DNA of 64,000 nucleotides, from positions 4,526,001 to 4,590,000 of the forward strand of contig OZ245995.1 in the NCBI GenBank assembly GCA_965230185.1, read 5' to 3'. The position numbers and the translations under genes were made by a program. Of this stretch, positions 17,378 through 24,293 are shown piece after piece. The stretch comes from Motiliproteus sp965230185. GTDB taxonomy: Bacteria > Pseudomonadota > Gammaproteobacteria > Pseudomonadales > Balneatricaceae. Positions within the stretch are counted from its first letter, which is position 1, and each line of letters begins with the position of its first letter. The notes under the pieces are model-generated. The model did not search any database, had not been told where the DNA came from, and was given only the letters and a program-made list of their open reading frames with translations.

Positions 17378-17854
17378 ATGCGCATGGATCTGGCTGTACT
17401 GTTCTTACGAATCTGTCTTGGCACCATCTTTGTGGTGCACGCCGGCGCCAAACTGGGCTGGCAGGACATCGCCTTTTTCTGGCAGACCGAAGACCTGATC
17501 ACCACCACCCTGAACAACCTGGGCCCGTTTATCCGTCTGGTCAGCTATAACTTCGACTTTTTGCCACCGGATCTGGCCCGTTTGACAGCCATCAGCGCCG
17601 CTCTGACCGAGTTTATCGGCGGCTGGGCACTTATCCTGGGATTCCTGACCCGATTTGCTTCACTGCTGCTCTGCCTGTTGATGCTCGGCGCTGTCTGGTA
17701 CCACCACCCCTGGGGCTTCAGCGCTGCCAGCGGCGGCTACGAGTGGGCCCTGCTCTGTCTGGCAGCCAGTCAGACCCTGCTGTTTCTGGGCAGCGGCTGT
17801 TTCTCACTGGATGGTTTGTTGAGAGCCATCAATACGGCGGAGAGCCGGGCTTAG
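17378..17854 (+). CDS. DoxX family membrane protein
   Basis: A 158-aa protein with four hydrophobic segments and the DoxX pattern near the start (LFLRICLGTIFVVHAGAKL) and GGWALILGFLTRFASLLL in the middle. DoxX proteins are small quinone- or redox-linked membrane proteins of poorly fixed function. An AGGAG ribosome site stands 7 nt before the ATG. It follows the ferric-reductase gene on the same strand, 150 bp away. No good stop-free coding candidate with a start was found in that gap. Confidence 0.8.
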   Translation: MRMDLAVLFLRICLGTIFVVHAGAKLGWQDIAFFWQTEDLITTTLNNLGPFIRLVSYNFDFLPPDLARLTAISAALTEFIGGWALILGFLTRFASLLLCLLMLGAVWYHHPWGFSAASGGYEWALLCLAASQTLLFLGSGCFSLDGLLRAINTAESRA

Positions 17855-17880
17855 ACCGGACACTATGCCGGTCGAATGAT

Positions 17881-17909
17881 TTGATAATGAGAATGATTGT
17901 CGTTATTAT
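17881..17909 (+). promoter_or_regulatory. Promoter with Fur box upstream of the MoxR-FTR1 genes
   Basis: The Fur 19-mer GATAATGAGAATGATTGTC (17883-17901) matches at 16 of 19 positions. A further half-site runs into TTATTATC. It is embedded in a promoter: -35 TTGATA (17881-17886), 17-nt spacer, -10 TATTAT (17904-17909). The leader to the MoxR gene is about 165 nt, with no convincing ORF. Confidence 0.78.
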
Positions 17910-18081
17910 CCGATCCCAATATGCAATCTGATACCAGCGTCTGTGGGTGACGTGGTCATTAAGGATTGTTTGGAGCAGTTGGTCAGGTCCGCAGGACAAC
18001 GCTGACCCTGTCTGCACAAACACGATTAACGACCGTAGCGTTCTCTGAAGAGAAACCGCTGCACAAACACTGGAATCTATT

Positions 18082-19032
18082 GTGACCTCCCTGAATCTGC
18101 ACCCCCTTCCCCGTTCGGTTCGTCCTGAACTGGCCCCCGTTTTCGATGCCCTTAATCAACTTATTCTCGGTAAGGAGGAACAGATACAGCTGGCCGTAAC
18201 CTGCATACTGGCAAGGGGGCATCTGCTGCTGGAAGACCTGCCCGGCATGGGCAAAACAGTCCTCTCCCATGCTCTGGCCAAAGTCTTCGGGCTCGACTAC
18301 AACCGGGTTCAGTTCACCAACGACCTGCTGCCCGCGGACCTGCTGGGAGCTTCCATCTACCAGCCGGAACAGCAGCGTTTTCAGTTTATGCCGGGACCGA
18401 TCTTTACCCGACTGCTGCTGGCCGACGAAATCAACCGGGCCACCCCGAAAACCCAGAGCGCACTGCTGGAAGCGATGGAGGAACGTCAGGTCAGTCTGGA
18501 GGGAGAGACCCGTCCGCTGCCCGATCCCTTTTTTGTGATCGCCACCCAGAACCCGGCGGAACAGATCGGTACCTCGCCATTGCCGGAGTCCCAGCTGGAC
18601 CGTTTCCTAATGCGCCTGCAGATGGGCTATCCGGTACGGGAAGCGGAGCTGCAGATTCTCGCGGGCAGCAATCGCCGCAAGATGCTTGAAGAACTGGAAC
18701 CGAAACTCAGCACGGAGCAGCTGGTGGATTACCAGAACCAGGCAGGCAACCAGCATGCCAGCGATCTGGCCCTGCATTATCTCCATGACCTGCTGGAGTT
18801 CAGTCGTCAGTCATCACTGTTCGTCAACGGCCTGTCGACCCGAGCCGGACTGGCTCTGCTCAGCGCCTCCCGTGCCTGGAGCTGGATAGAGGGCAGTGAT
18901 CATATTCTGCCCCGTCATATCCAGGGGGTATTCCCTTATGTGGCCGGTCACCGACTGCAGCGGATCAACGGCAGCGCCAGCCCGCTCACCAGCGGCACTG
19001 ATATTCTCGAGCAGGTCCCCGTGCCACGATGA
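18082..19032 (+). CDS. MoxR-family AAA+ ATPase
   Basis: A 316-aa MoxR ATPase with a GTG start. Walker A lies in EDLPGMGKT, Walker B in LLLADEINRATPKTQSALLE, sensor 1 in VIATQNPAEQIGTSPLPESQ, and the C-terminal lid follows. MoxR proteins act as chaperones for metal-cofactor insertion or complex assembly and typically pair with DUF58 proteins. The stop overlaps the next start (ATGA). The gene sits behind a Fur-box promoter, and the four-gene run ends with an iron permease, which hints at an iron-linked job. Confidence 0.9.
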   Translation: MTSLNLHPLPRSVRPELAPVFDALNQLILGKEEQIQLAVTCILARGHLLLEDLPGMGKTVLSHALAKVFGLDYNRVQFTNDLLPADLLGASIYQPEQQRFQFMPGPIFTRLLLADEINRATPKTQSALLEAMEERQVSLEGETRPLPDPFFVIATQNPAEQIGTSPLPESQLDRFLMRLQMGYPVREAELQILAGSNRRKMLEELEPKLSTEQLVDYQNQAGNQHASDLALHYLHDLLEFSRQSSLFVNGLSTRAGLALLSASRAWSWIEGSDHILPRHIQGVFPYVAGHRLQRINGSASPLTSGTDILEQVPVPR

Positions 19033-19922
19033 AGCAGTCAGAAAGCGCCTTAACGAAGCAAAGAGTCATGGGCTGGCGGGTGCTGCCGACCACCACCGGC
19101 GTCGCTTATCTGCTGATGCTGATCATCCTGTTCTGTCTCGCGGTGAACTACAGCAACAATCTGATTTTTACCTTCTGCTTCCTGCTGATCGGGGTGCTGT
19201 TGCTTTCACTCTGGCTGGGTTTTCGCAATCTGCTGGGACTGAAGATCGGTGAGGTGAAAGCGCTGCCGGTCCACTGCGGACAGAAACTGCAGTATCTGAT
19301 CCCGATGAGAGAACAGGCGGGGCTCGATCACTTCTATATCCAGCTGCGTGGCGACAGTGCTTTCCAGCAGCTGAGCCGGAACCAGGACCGGCTGTGGACC
19401 TGCTCAATACCGACACAGCGCCGCGGCATACGATCGTCCGACCCACTGGCGGCCGAGACCTGCTGGCCCATGGGCCTGTTCCGGATCTCCAGAATCCTGC
19501 TTCCGCTGCCGGAAGTACTGGTCTATCCCGAAGCCGTCGACCTGCAACTGGCGCCGAAGCCGGCCGGCAGCGAAGGTCTCAGCCGTGACGAGTGCGAGGA
19601 ACTGACCGGCAACCGCCGTTATCAACCCGGCGATAATCTGCGTCGCATCAACTGGCGAGTACTGGCGAAGAATCAGCAGCTGGTGGTAAAAGAGTTTGAT
19701 GGGGCGACGGGAGACCCTTCACTCTGGTTACGCTGGGAGGATACCGGGGAGCTGGCCTATGAACAGCGGATCAGCTGCCTCAGCCACCATGTACTGGCCT
19801 GCTTCGAACAGGGTCGTGAATTTGGCCTGCAACTGCCCGCAGAGCAGATTGCGCCGGCTCGCGGCCCCGCCCATCTCCATCAGTGCCTGGAAGCTCTGGC
19901 ACTGCTGCCGGAGGAGGTCTGA
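19029..19922 (+). CDS. DUF58 family membrane-anchored protein
   Basis: A 297-aa protein with two N-terminal membrane helices (about 25-70) and a cytoplasmic DUF58 domain marked by RRYQPGDNLRRINWRVLAK. This matches the RxYxPGDxxRxIxW signature; the family is VWA-like. DUF58 proteins are the usual partners of MoxR ATPases. The start overlaps the MoxR stop and the stop overlaps the next start (TGATG), so all three are coupled. Confidence 0.88.
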   Translation: MKQSESALTKQRVMGWRVLPTTTGVAYLLMLIILFCLAVNYSNNLIFTFCFLLIGVLLLSLWLGFRNLLGLKIGEVKALPVHCGQKLQYLIPMREQAGLDHFYIQLRGDSAFQQLSRNQDRLWTCSIPTQRRGIRSSDPLAAETCWPMGLFRISRILLPLPEVLVYPEAVDLQLAPKPAGSEGLSRDECEELTGNRRYQPGDNLRRINWRVLAKNQQLVVKEFDGATGDPSLWLRWEDTGELAYEQRISCLSHHVLACFEQGREFGLQLPAEQIAPARGPAHLHQCLEALALLPEEV

Positions 19923-22060
19923 TGCTTTCGATACTGAACTCTGCGGATCGAAAGCCGCCGCTCAGTCAGGCTGCAGACCGGCGCTCTGCAGTCTGCAGCC
20001 TGGCGTTGCTACTTTGCGCCGCACTGCCACTGCTGACGGAAGTAAAGCCTCTGTTCAGTCTGCTGTTTATCTTAACGCTGGCTCTCCGCTCCCTGCTTGC
20101 CGGACACCCCCGTATTCGTACCGCAGTGATGCTTTTTTTACTGCTGTGCTCCGCAGCAGCCGTCCACCTGACCAGCGAAAACTGGCTCAGCAGCGATGCG
20201 GTACTGCCGCTGCTGCTGATGGTGCTGTCACTGAAGTGGCTGGAGGCCGACACTCTCAGAGAATACCGATTCCTGATTCTCGCCTCGCTGCTGCTGGCGG
20301 CCATATCCAGTCTCTGGTTCAGCGGTCTGCCGGCACTCTCCTATCTGCTGCTGATCGCGGTACTCGGCACCATTACCCTCTTCGTGGTCAACGACCCACT
20401 GCAGGTTCTGCGGCTGCCAGCCCTGAGTCTGTCGGCGTTACGACTGATGCTGCTGGCTCTGCCGGTCACCGCACTGCTCTTCGTGTCGGTACCTCGCATC
20501 CAGGGACCGCTGTGGGATATGGGGCTGATACTGGGCCTGCCGATCGAACTGGCGATCGATGAAGCCGACCGGGGCATCGCCCTGAAAACCACACTGAAAA
20601 CCGGCCAGATCTCCAGGGTCAGCAAGAGCGACGCACCGGTGCTGGTAGCAGAGTTTGCCGACGATGTTCCCTATAAGAGTCAGATGTACTGGCGTGGTCC
20701 GGTATTTACCGATTATGTGAATAATCGGTGGCAGCTGCCGGACGGCTGGGACAATCGCAGTCAGTTGCTGCGAAAAGCGATTCGGGGAAAGCAGGGACTC
20801 GGCTCCCTGCTGACGGAAAAATCGGAAAAACTCCACTACGAAGCACGGGTTACGCCCCATGGTCAGCGCTGGCTTTTCGCCCTGGATCTGCCTTCAGGTC
20901 GAACACCGGAAGCTTTCATTTCCGGGGATATGCAGCTTCTGTCGATCCGTCGGCTGGATCGGGAGTTCAAATACGATGTCGATGCCTGGCTTAGTTACAG
21001 CGGCGGTCCGGCGCTTTCGGAACAACAGCGCCTGCGTTATCTGCGATACCCGCAGAACAGCAATCCACGGCTGAAGCGCTGGGGTGAGCAGCTGGCCCGG
21101 GATAACCTGAACCCGGACGACCGGTTACAGGCTCTCTATCAGCAACTGGCATCCGGCGGCTTCCAGTTGAGCCAGACCAGCGATATTGCCGAGGACAGTG
21201 ACAACCTGGATCGTTTTTTCTTCGAGGAACGGACCGGCACCATCGAACATCTGACCAGCACCACGGCACTGATTCTCAGGGCGGCCGGTATTCCCAGCCG
21301 ACTGATCACAGGCTATCGCGGCGGCAGCCTGATCGCGCTGACCAATTTTGTTGTGGTTCGCCAGAATCACGCCCACGCCTGGGTTGAAGCCTGGCTGCCT
21401 GACAAGGGCTGGGTAAGGGTTGAAGCCAAAGACTTTGTGGCTCCGCCGGAACCTGAACAGCGTACCGCCGGTAACACCCTGAAAAAGAAGGCGGAAAAAA
21501 AACCGGCGGCACAGGCCAGCAACCGAGAGCCGAACAGCAGCGCGCCAGAAGCCGGGGCAACGGGCACCTCTGCTCCGAAGGGCGGCAACGATGACAGCAA
21601 CAGCGGCGGTGGCTCCACCTTCAGCTGGCTGAAGTCCCTCAGCAACGGTATGGAAACCTGGCTGGTGAACTACAACCCGGATCGTCAGACGGAGCTGATG
21701 AAAAGCACCGGTTTGCGCAGGGTTGACTGGAAATCGCTGGCGGCCACCGTACTGATCGGACTACTGGTGCTGGCACTGATCTATGGCGCTCTGCTTAATC
21801 GCCGGTCCCGGCCTCAGGACCCGGTTGAACGCAGTTTCAATCAACTCAGCCGCAAGCTGAATCAGCTGGGACTGGGCTGCGCAGAAACCCATTGTCACAG
21901 CCAGTGGCTCGCCGAGATCGCCGACAAAAAGCCGGAAGCCTTCCCTGCTATCCGCGAAGTTGTCCATCTCTACGGCGAGCTGCGCTACGGCCCGTCTCCT
22001 TCTGCGGAGCTGTCCAACCGCTTCCGGAGAGAAGTCAAACGGCTGGTGGCGATGCTGTGA
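19922..22060 (+). CDS. TgpA-like DUF3488/transglutaminase-fold protein lacking the catalytic Cys
   Basis: A 712-aa protein. It has 5-6 N-terminal membrane helices (about 15-190), a DUF3488 region, a periplasmic transglutaminase-core domain (about 360-510), a low-complexity linker and a C-terminal helix (about 605-625) with a DUF4129-like tail. In active relatives the core reads GxCEHxA; here it reads GTIEHLTS, so the nucleophile is Ile441. The His is kept (NHAHAW, His485), while the position of the acid reads RVEAK instead of RVDPT. It is therefore probably a non-catalytic binding or scaffold version. The ATG at 19922 overlaps the DUF58 stop. Confidence 0.85.
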   Translation: MLSILNSADRKPPLSQAADRRSAVCSLALLLCAALPLLTEVKPLFSLLFILTLALRSLLAGHPRIRTAVMLFLLLCSAAAVHLTSENWLSSDAVLPLLLMVLSLKWLEADTLREYRFLILASLLLAAISSLWFSGLPALSYLLLIAVLGTITLFVVNDPLQVLRLPALSLSALRLMLLALPVTALLFVSVPRIQGPLWDMGLILGLPIELAIDEADRGIALKTTLKTGQISRVSKSDAPVLVAEFADDVPYKSQMYWRGPVFTDYVNNRWQLPDGWDNRSQLLRKAIRGKQGLGSLLTEKSEKLHYEARVTPHGQRWLFALDLPSGRTPEAFISGDMQLLSIRRLDREFKYDVDAWLSYSGGPALSEQQRLRYLRYPQNSNPRLKRWGEQLARDNLNPDDRLQALYQQLASGGFQLSQTSDIAEDSDNLDRFFFEERTGTIEHLTSTTALILRAAGIPSRLITGYRGGSLIALTNFVVVRQNHAHAWVEAWLPDKGWVRVEAKDFVAPPEPEQRTAGNTLKKKAEKKPAAQASNREPNSSAPEAGATGTSAPKGGNDDSNSGGGSTFSWLKSLSNGMETWLVNYNPDRQTELMKSTGLRRVDWKSLAATVLIGLLVLALIYGALLNRRSRPQDPVERSFNQLSRKLNQLGLGCAETHCHSQWLAEIADKKPEAFPAIREVVHLYGELRYGPSPSAELSNRFRREVKRLVAML

Positions 22061-22110
22061 CCACAGCACTGCCGCAGCCGCCCCTTACCTGTAACTGAGA
22101 ACGCTTGATT

Positions 22111-23304
22111 ATGAAACTCATCAGATTTTTCTTGTCGCTGCTGATGCTGCTGGTCCTCTCCGGCGCTGCCAGAGTGCAGGCGGCTACCGATTATGTCGCC
22201 GTTATGAACGATCTTCTGGCCAGCGGCGATCAGGCGGCACAGCAATATAATCCTGATCGTAGTCTCGAGTCCGGCAACAGCTTTTCCCAGCTCTATTTCG
22301 GTCACTTTGAAGGTCAGGGCCTGGAGTATGCCGTGGGCCAGAAAGATCAGGCCGCCATGCTGGAGATCGAAATCAAATTCAGCCTGCTGACCAATGCCGC
22401 GATCAGCGGCAAGCCGACGACCGAGATTCAGCAGCACTGGCAGGAACTCAGAGCACTGCTGTCCGCTGCAGAGATGCTTGAAAGCCGCGGTGCCAGCTTT
22501 GTGGAGCTGGTCATTCAGTCGATGCTGATTCTGTTGCGCGAGGGTATCGAAGCGATGCTGGTGATCGCCGCGCTGATTGCCTACCTGCGCAAATCCGGCG
22601 CCGCCGACCGGGTGACGTATATCTGGCTGGGAGCGGCGGCGGCCGTCGCAGCCAGTATTCTGACCGCCTGGGCGCTGCATAAGCTGATCAGCGCCAGCGG
22701 CAGCGCCCGGGAAGCGCTGGAAGGCCTGACCATGCTGATTGCGGCGGCCCTGCTCAGTTACGTCAGCGTCTGGCTGCTGTCCCGCCGTGAGATGGAGCAG
22801 TGGCAGGGCTTTATTCAGAACCGGCTGGACCGGGCGGTCAGCGGCAGCAGCCTGTGGGCAATCGTCTCGGTGGCCTTTCTGGCGGTTTATCGTGAAGGCG
22901 CCGAAACTATCCTGTTCTATCAGGCGATGCTTGGCGAAGTCGAAGGCGAGTGGCAGGCGGTCGGGACCGGTATCGGCCTTGCCTGTCTGGCCCTCCTGGT
23001 GGTCTGGGTGCTGATCTTCCAGCTGTCCGTCCGTCTGCCGCTGAAGCAGTTCTTCACCGCCACGGCAGGACTGTTGTTCAGTCTGTCGGTGATATTTGCC
23101 GGCAAAGCCGTACTTGAACTGCAGGTCGCCGGCTGGTTACCCAACACCCAGGTGACCGGCATTCCGGTGGTCAGCTGGCTGGGCCTGTTCCCCAGTGTTG
23201 AATCGCTGGGCGCTCAGTTGCTGTTCCTGCTGTTGCCGGTAGCCGGATGGTGGCTGCTGAAGCAGTTCGGCGACCGCTCCTCTTCCGAAGCACAACCCGG
23301 CTGA
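22111..23304 (+). CDS. FTR1/EfeU-type high-affinity iron permease
   Basis: A 397-aa protein with a signal peptide (about 1-24), a periplasmic helical domain (about 25-130) and an FTR1 membrane domain. Both REXXE iron-binding motifs are present: REGIE (143-147) and REGAE (261-265). The frame can open at a TTG 6 nt earlier, but the ATG at 22111 gives a standard signal peptide. In EfeUOB or yeast Fet3-Ftr1 systems the permease needs an oxidase or reductase partner. Here the likely redox partners are the flavocytochrome and heme proteins of this region, as no efeO or efeB was seen. It closes the MoxR operon. Confidence 0.9.
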   Translation: MKLIRFFLSLLMLLVLSGAARVQAATDYVAVMNDLLASGDQAAQQYNPDRSLESGNSFSQLYFGHFEGQGLEYAVGQKDQAAMLEIEIKFSLLTNAAISGKPTTEIQQHWQELRALLSAAEMLESRGASFVELVIQSMLILLREGIEAMLVIAALIAYLRKSGAADRVTYIWLGAAAAVAASILTAWALHKLISASGSAREALEGLTMLIAAALLSYVSVWLLSRREMEQWQGFIQNRLDRAVSGSSLWAIVSVAFLAVYREGAETILFYQAMLGEVEGEWQAVGTGIGLACLALLVVWVLIFQLSVRLPLKQFFTATAGLLFSLSVIFAGKAVLELQVAGWLPNTQVTGIPVVSWLGLFPSVESLGAQLLFLLLPVAGWWLLKQFGDRSSSEAQPG

Positions 23305-23319
23305 CACAACCTGCGGACA

Positions 23320-23354
23320 AAGCCGACGCATAGTTTACATATTGTCGTCGGCTT
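23320..23354 (+). terminator. Hairpin after the iron permease gene
   Basis: A 9-bp perfect stem AAGCCGACG/CGTCGGCTT with a 17-nt AT-rich loop lies 16 bp after the permease stop. It has no run of T (TCTCTCTC follows), so termination may be Rho-assisted. Confidence 0.5.
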
Positions 23355-23688
23355 CTCTCTCGACCCTCTCCGACGTTACAGCCCCTTCTTTTTTGTCGCG
23401 CCCGCCCTCCTCTGAGACGGCGGGTCTCAGACCCTCACTGGATACTCACCCGCCTGCAGTACTGAACACACAAAAACATGCAGACAACCCATGGTGGACG
23501 CGAATAAATGGGAAGCCACAAATAACCAGAAGATGGCGATAGCGACAAAACAAAGAGGCAAGAAGTAAGAAGTAAGAAACGACCTGAAGATATCGAGCGC
23601 TGGCCGAACCAGCCAGAAGAACAACACCATCAGCCGCGGGAATGAGTCATCGACTGGCCGGGATCCGCAAATAACAGGTGAAGCAGTC
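23355..23688. other. Gene-poor stretch after the iron permease
   Basis: No convincing gene. There is a small hairpin TGAGAC/GTCTCA near 23412-23429 and a short direct repeat (AGAAGTA twice near 23560). A 67-codon hydrophobic minus frame at 23427-23630 has no ribosome site and was not called. Confidence 0.5.
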
Positions 23689-23714
23689 GCTCTGAACGAT
23701 TTATCGTTCAGAGC
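23689..23714 (-). terminator. Perfect 12-bp inverted repeat at the end of the 27-aa gene
   Basis: GCTCTGAACGAT and ATCGTTCAGAGC are separated by TT. The minus-strand stop codon of the small peptide lies inside one arm. There is no T-run, so it may protect the 3' end or act as a weak terminator. Confidence 0.5.
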
Positions 23715-23791
23715 AGTGGTACGGTGCCATTCAGCATCAGCGATGCTGCAACACCCATAAAGGCGATTCCAAACCAGAGATCCCTGCCCAT
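23708..23791 (-). CDS. Predicted 27-aa single-helix membrane peptide
   Basis: A short frame with an excellent ribosome site (AAAAGGAGTGACAGC before ATG). It begins MGRDLWFGIAFMGVAASL and is almost entirely hydrophobic after residue 5, ending at Leu27 with TGA. One membrane helix fits. It lies directly downstream of an attenuator-like terminator on the same strand and ends inside a perfect hairpin, so it looks like a distinct expression unit. The neighbours are the iron permease and the DUF1111 genes. No family is recognised. Confidence 0.5.
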   Translation of the reverse strand: MGRDLWFGIAFMGVAASLMLNGTVPLL

Positions 23792-23823
23792 GCTGTCACT
23801 CCTTTTAAACACTCCGCCATCAG

Positions 23824-23850
23824 GAAAAAAATGGGGCTGAATCAGCCCCA
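23824..23850 (-). terminator. Intrinsic terminator upstream of the 27-aa gene
   Basis: On the minus strand TGGGGCTGA/TCAGCCCCA, essentially a perfect palindrome, is followed by seven T. It separates the short leader or sRNA from the small peptide gene. Confidence 0.85.
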
Positions 23851-23883
23851 ACAAAGCCTTTACATAGACCTGTATAAATCTAC
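23824..23883 (-). ncRNA. Candidate 60-nt small RNA or attenuated leader
   Basis: It is bounded by a predicted start about 7 nt after -10 TATTCT and by the strong terminator at 23824-23850. The 5' half can form TAGA..TCTA pairing. No coding potential was seen. It could be a stand-alone small RNA or a leader whose terminator controls the 27-aa gene. Confidence 0.4.
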
Positions 23884-23889
23884 CAGGAC

Positions 23890-23918
23890 AGAATAACCCA
23901 CACCAAACGCCAATGCAA
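23890..23918 (-). promoter_or_regulatory. Minus-strand promoter for the small RNA
   Basis: -35 TTGCAT (23918-23913), a 17-nt spacer and -10 TATTCT (23895-23890), read on the minus strand. It abuts the Fur-like site. Confidence 0.5.
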
Positions 23919-23919
23919 T

Positions 23920-23934
23920 TGCGAATAGTTATTA
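23920..23934. promoter_or_regulatory. Fur-like site between two divergent promoters
   Basis: On the minus strand TAATAACTATTCGCA matches the 7-1-7 Fur repeat at 10 of 14 positions. Its ATTCGCA arm is the same as in the site at 10912. It is adjacent to the -35 of the minus promoter and 8 bp from the -35 of the plus promoter. Confidence 0.4.
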
Positions 23935-23941
23935 TTTAGCT

Positions 23942-23969
23942 TTGCAATTCTTGAGGCTTCTGTTATTCT
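23942..23969 (+). promoter_or_regulatory. Plus-strand promoter for the divergent small RNA
   Basis: -35 TTGCAA (23942-23947), a 16-nt spacer and -10 TATTCT (23964-23969). The -10 hexamer is identical to that of the divergent promoter. Confidence 0.5.
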
Positions 23970-23975
23970 GACATC

Positions 23976-24030
23976 TCCAACCTGTCTTTAATTGAGTTTT
24001 TGGGGCCGCCTAGTCGCGGCCCTTTTTTTT
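23976..24030 (+). ncRNA. Candidate 55-nt small RNA
   Basis: It starts about 7 nt after a TATTCT -10 and ends in a canonical intrinsic terminator (GGGCCGC, loop CTAGTC, GCGGCCC, eight T). The roughly 27 nt before the hairpin are unstructured and U-rich (CTTTAATTGAGTTTTT), like the seed and Hfq-binding part of a short sRNA. No ORF with a ribosome site was seen. Confidence 0.45.
24003..24030 (+). terminator. Intrinsic terminator of the plus-strand small RNA
   Basis: A 7-bp all-GC stem GGGCCGC/GCGGCCC is followed by TTTTTTTT. No annotated gene precedes it within 650 bp on this strand. Confidence 0.85.
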
Positions 24031-24237
24031 GGTTAGCAGAAAACAGGAAACGCGAAAAGAACTGGCCGTTAAGCGACAGGATGCAGGCCCTGAAGTTCTT
24101 CACCCCTGGCTGGTTTCAGCATCGAATTGTCCGTGATGGACCCGTTGCTACGCTCCTCGACCCACCCTGCAATGGCGCAGCGACTTCGGGACGCCGGATG
24201 CGCCAGCCCCAGGCATAACGCACCTAAACAGCAGCCA
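24031..24237. other. Intergenic segment, possible dispersed-repeat remnant
   Basis: No convincing gene. The part around 24130-24170 (GGACCCGTTGCTACGCTCC then TCGACCCACCCTGCAATGG) resembles a class of short repeats carrying an ACCCACCCTnC core that is scattered in many proteobacteria. One copy alone cannot establish that. Confidence 0.3.
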
Positions 24238-24272
24238 TAAAAAAAGGGCCTGCCGGTAACGACAGACCCTTT
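24238..24272 (-). terminator. Intrinsic terminator of the DUF1111 gene
   Basis: On the minus strand AAAGGGTCTGTC pairs with GGCAGGCCCTTT (two G-U pairs), followed by TTTTT, about 20 bp after the stop codon. Confidence 0.85.
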
Positions 24273-24293
24273 CCGGTAAATCCGAACAGCGTT

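Noticed and set aside
23427..23630. 67-codon hydrophobic minus-strand frame after the iron permease
   Set aside because: It could be a membrane peptide, but it has no ribosome site, and its hydrophobicity is explained by the A/G-rich opposite strand.
24000..24218. 72-codon plus-strand frame after the small-RNA terminator
   Set aside because: Its first codons lie inside an intrinsic terminator hairpin and T-run, there is no ribosome site, and the composition is unlike a folded protein.
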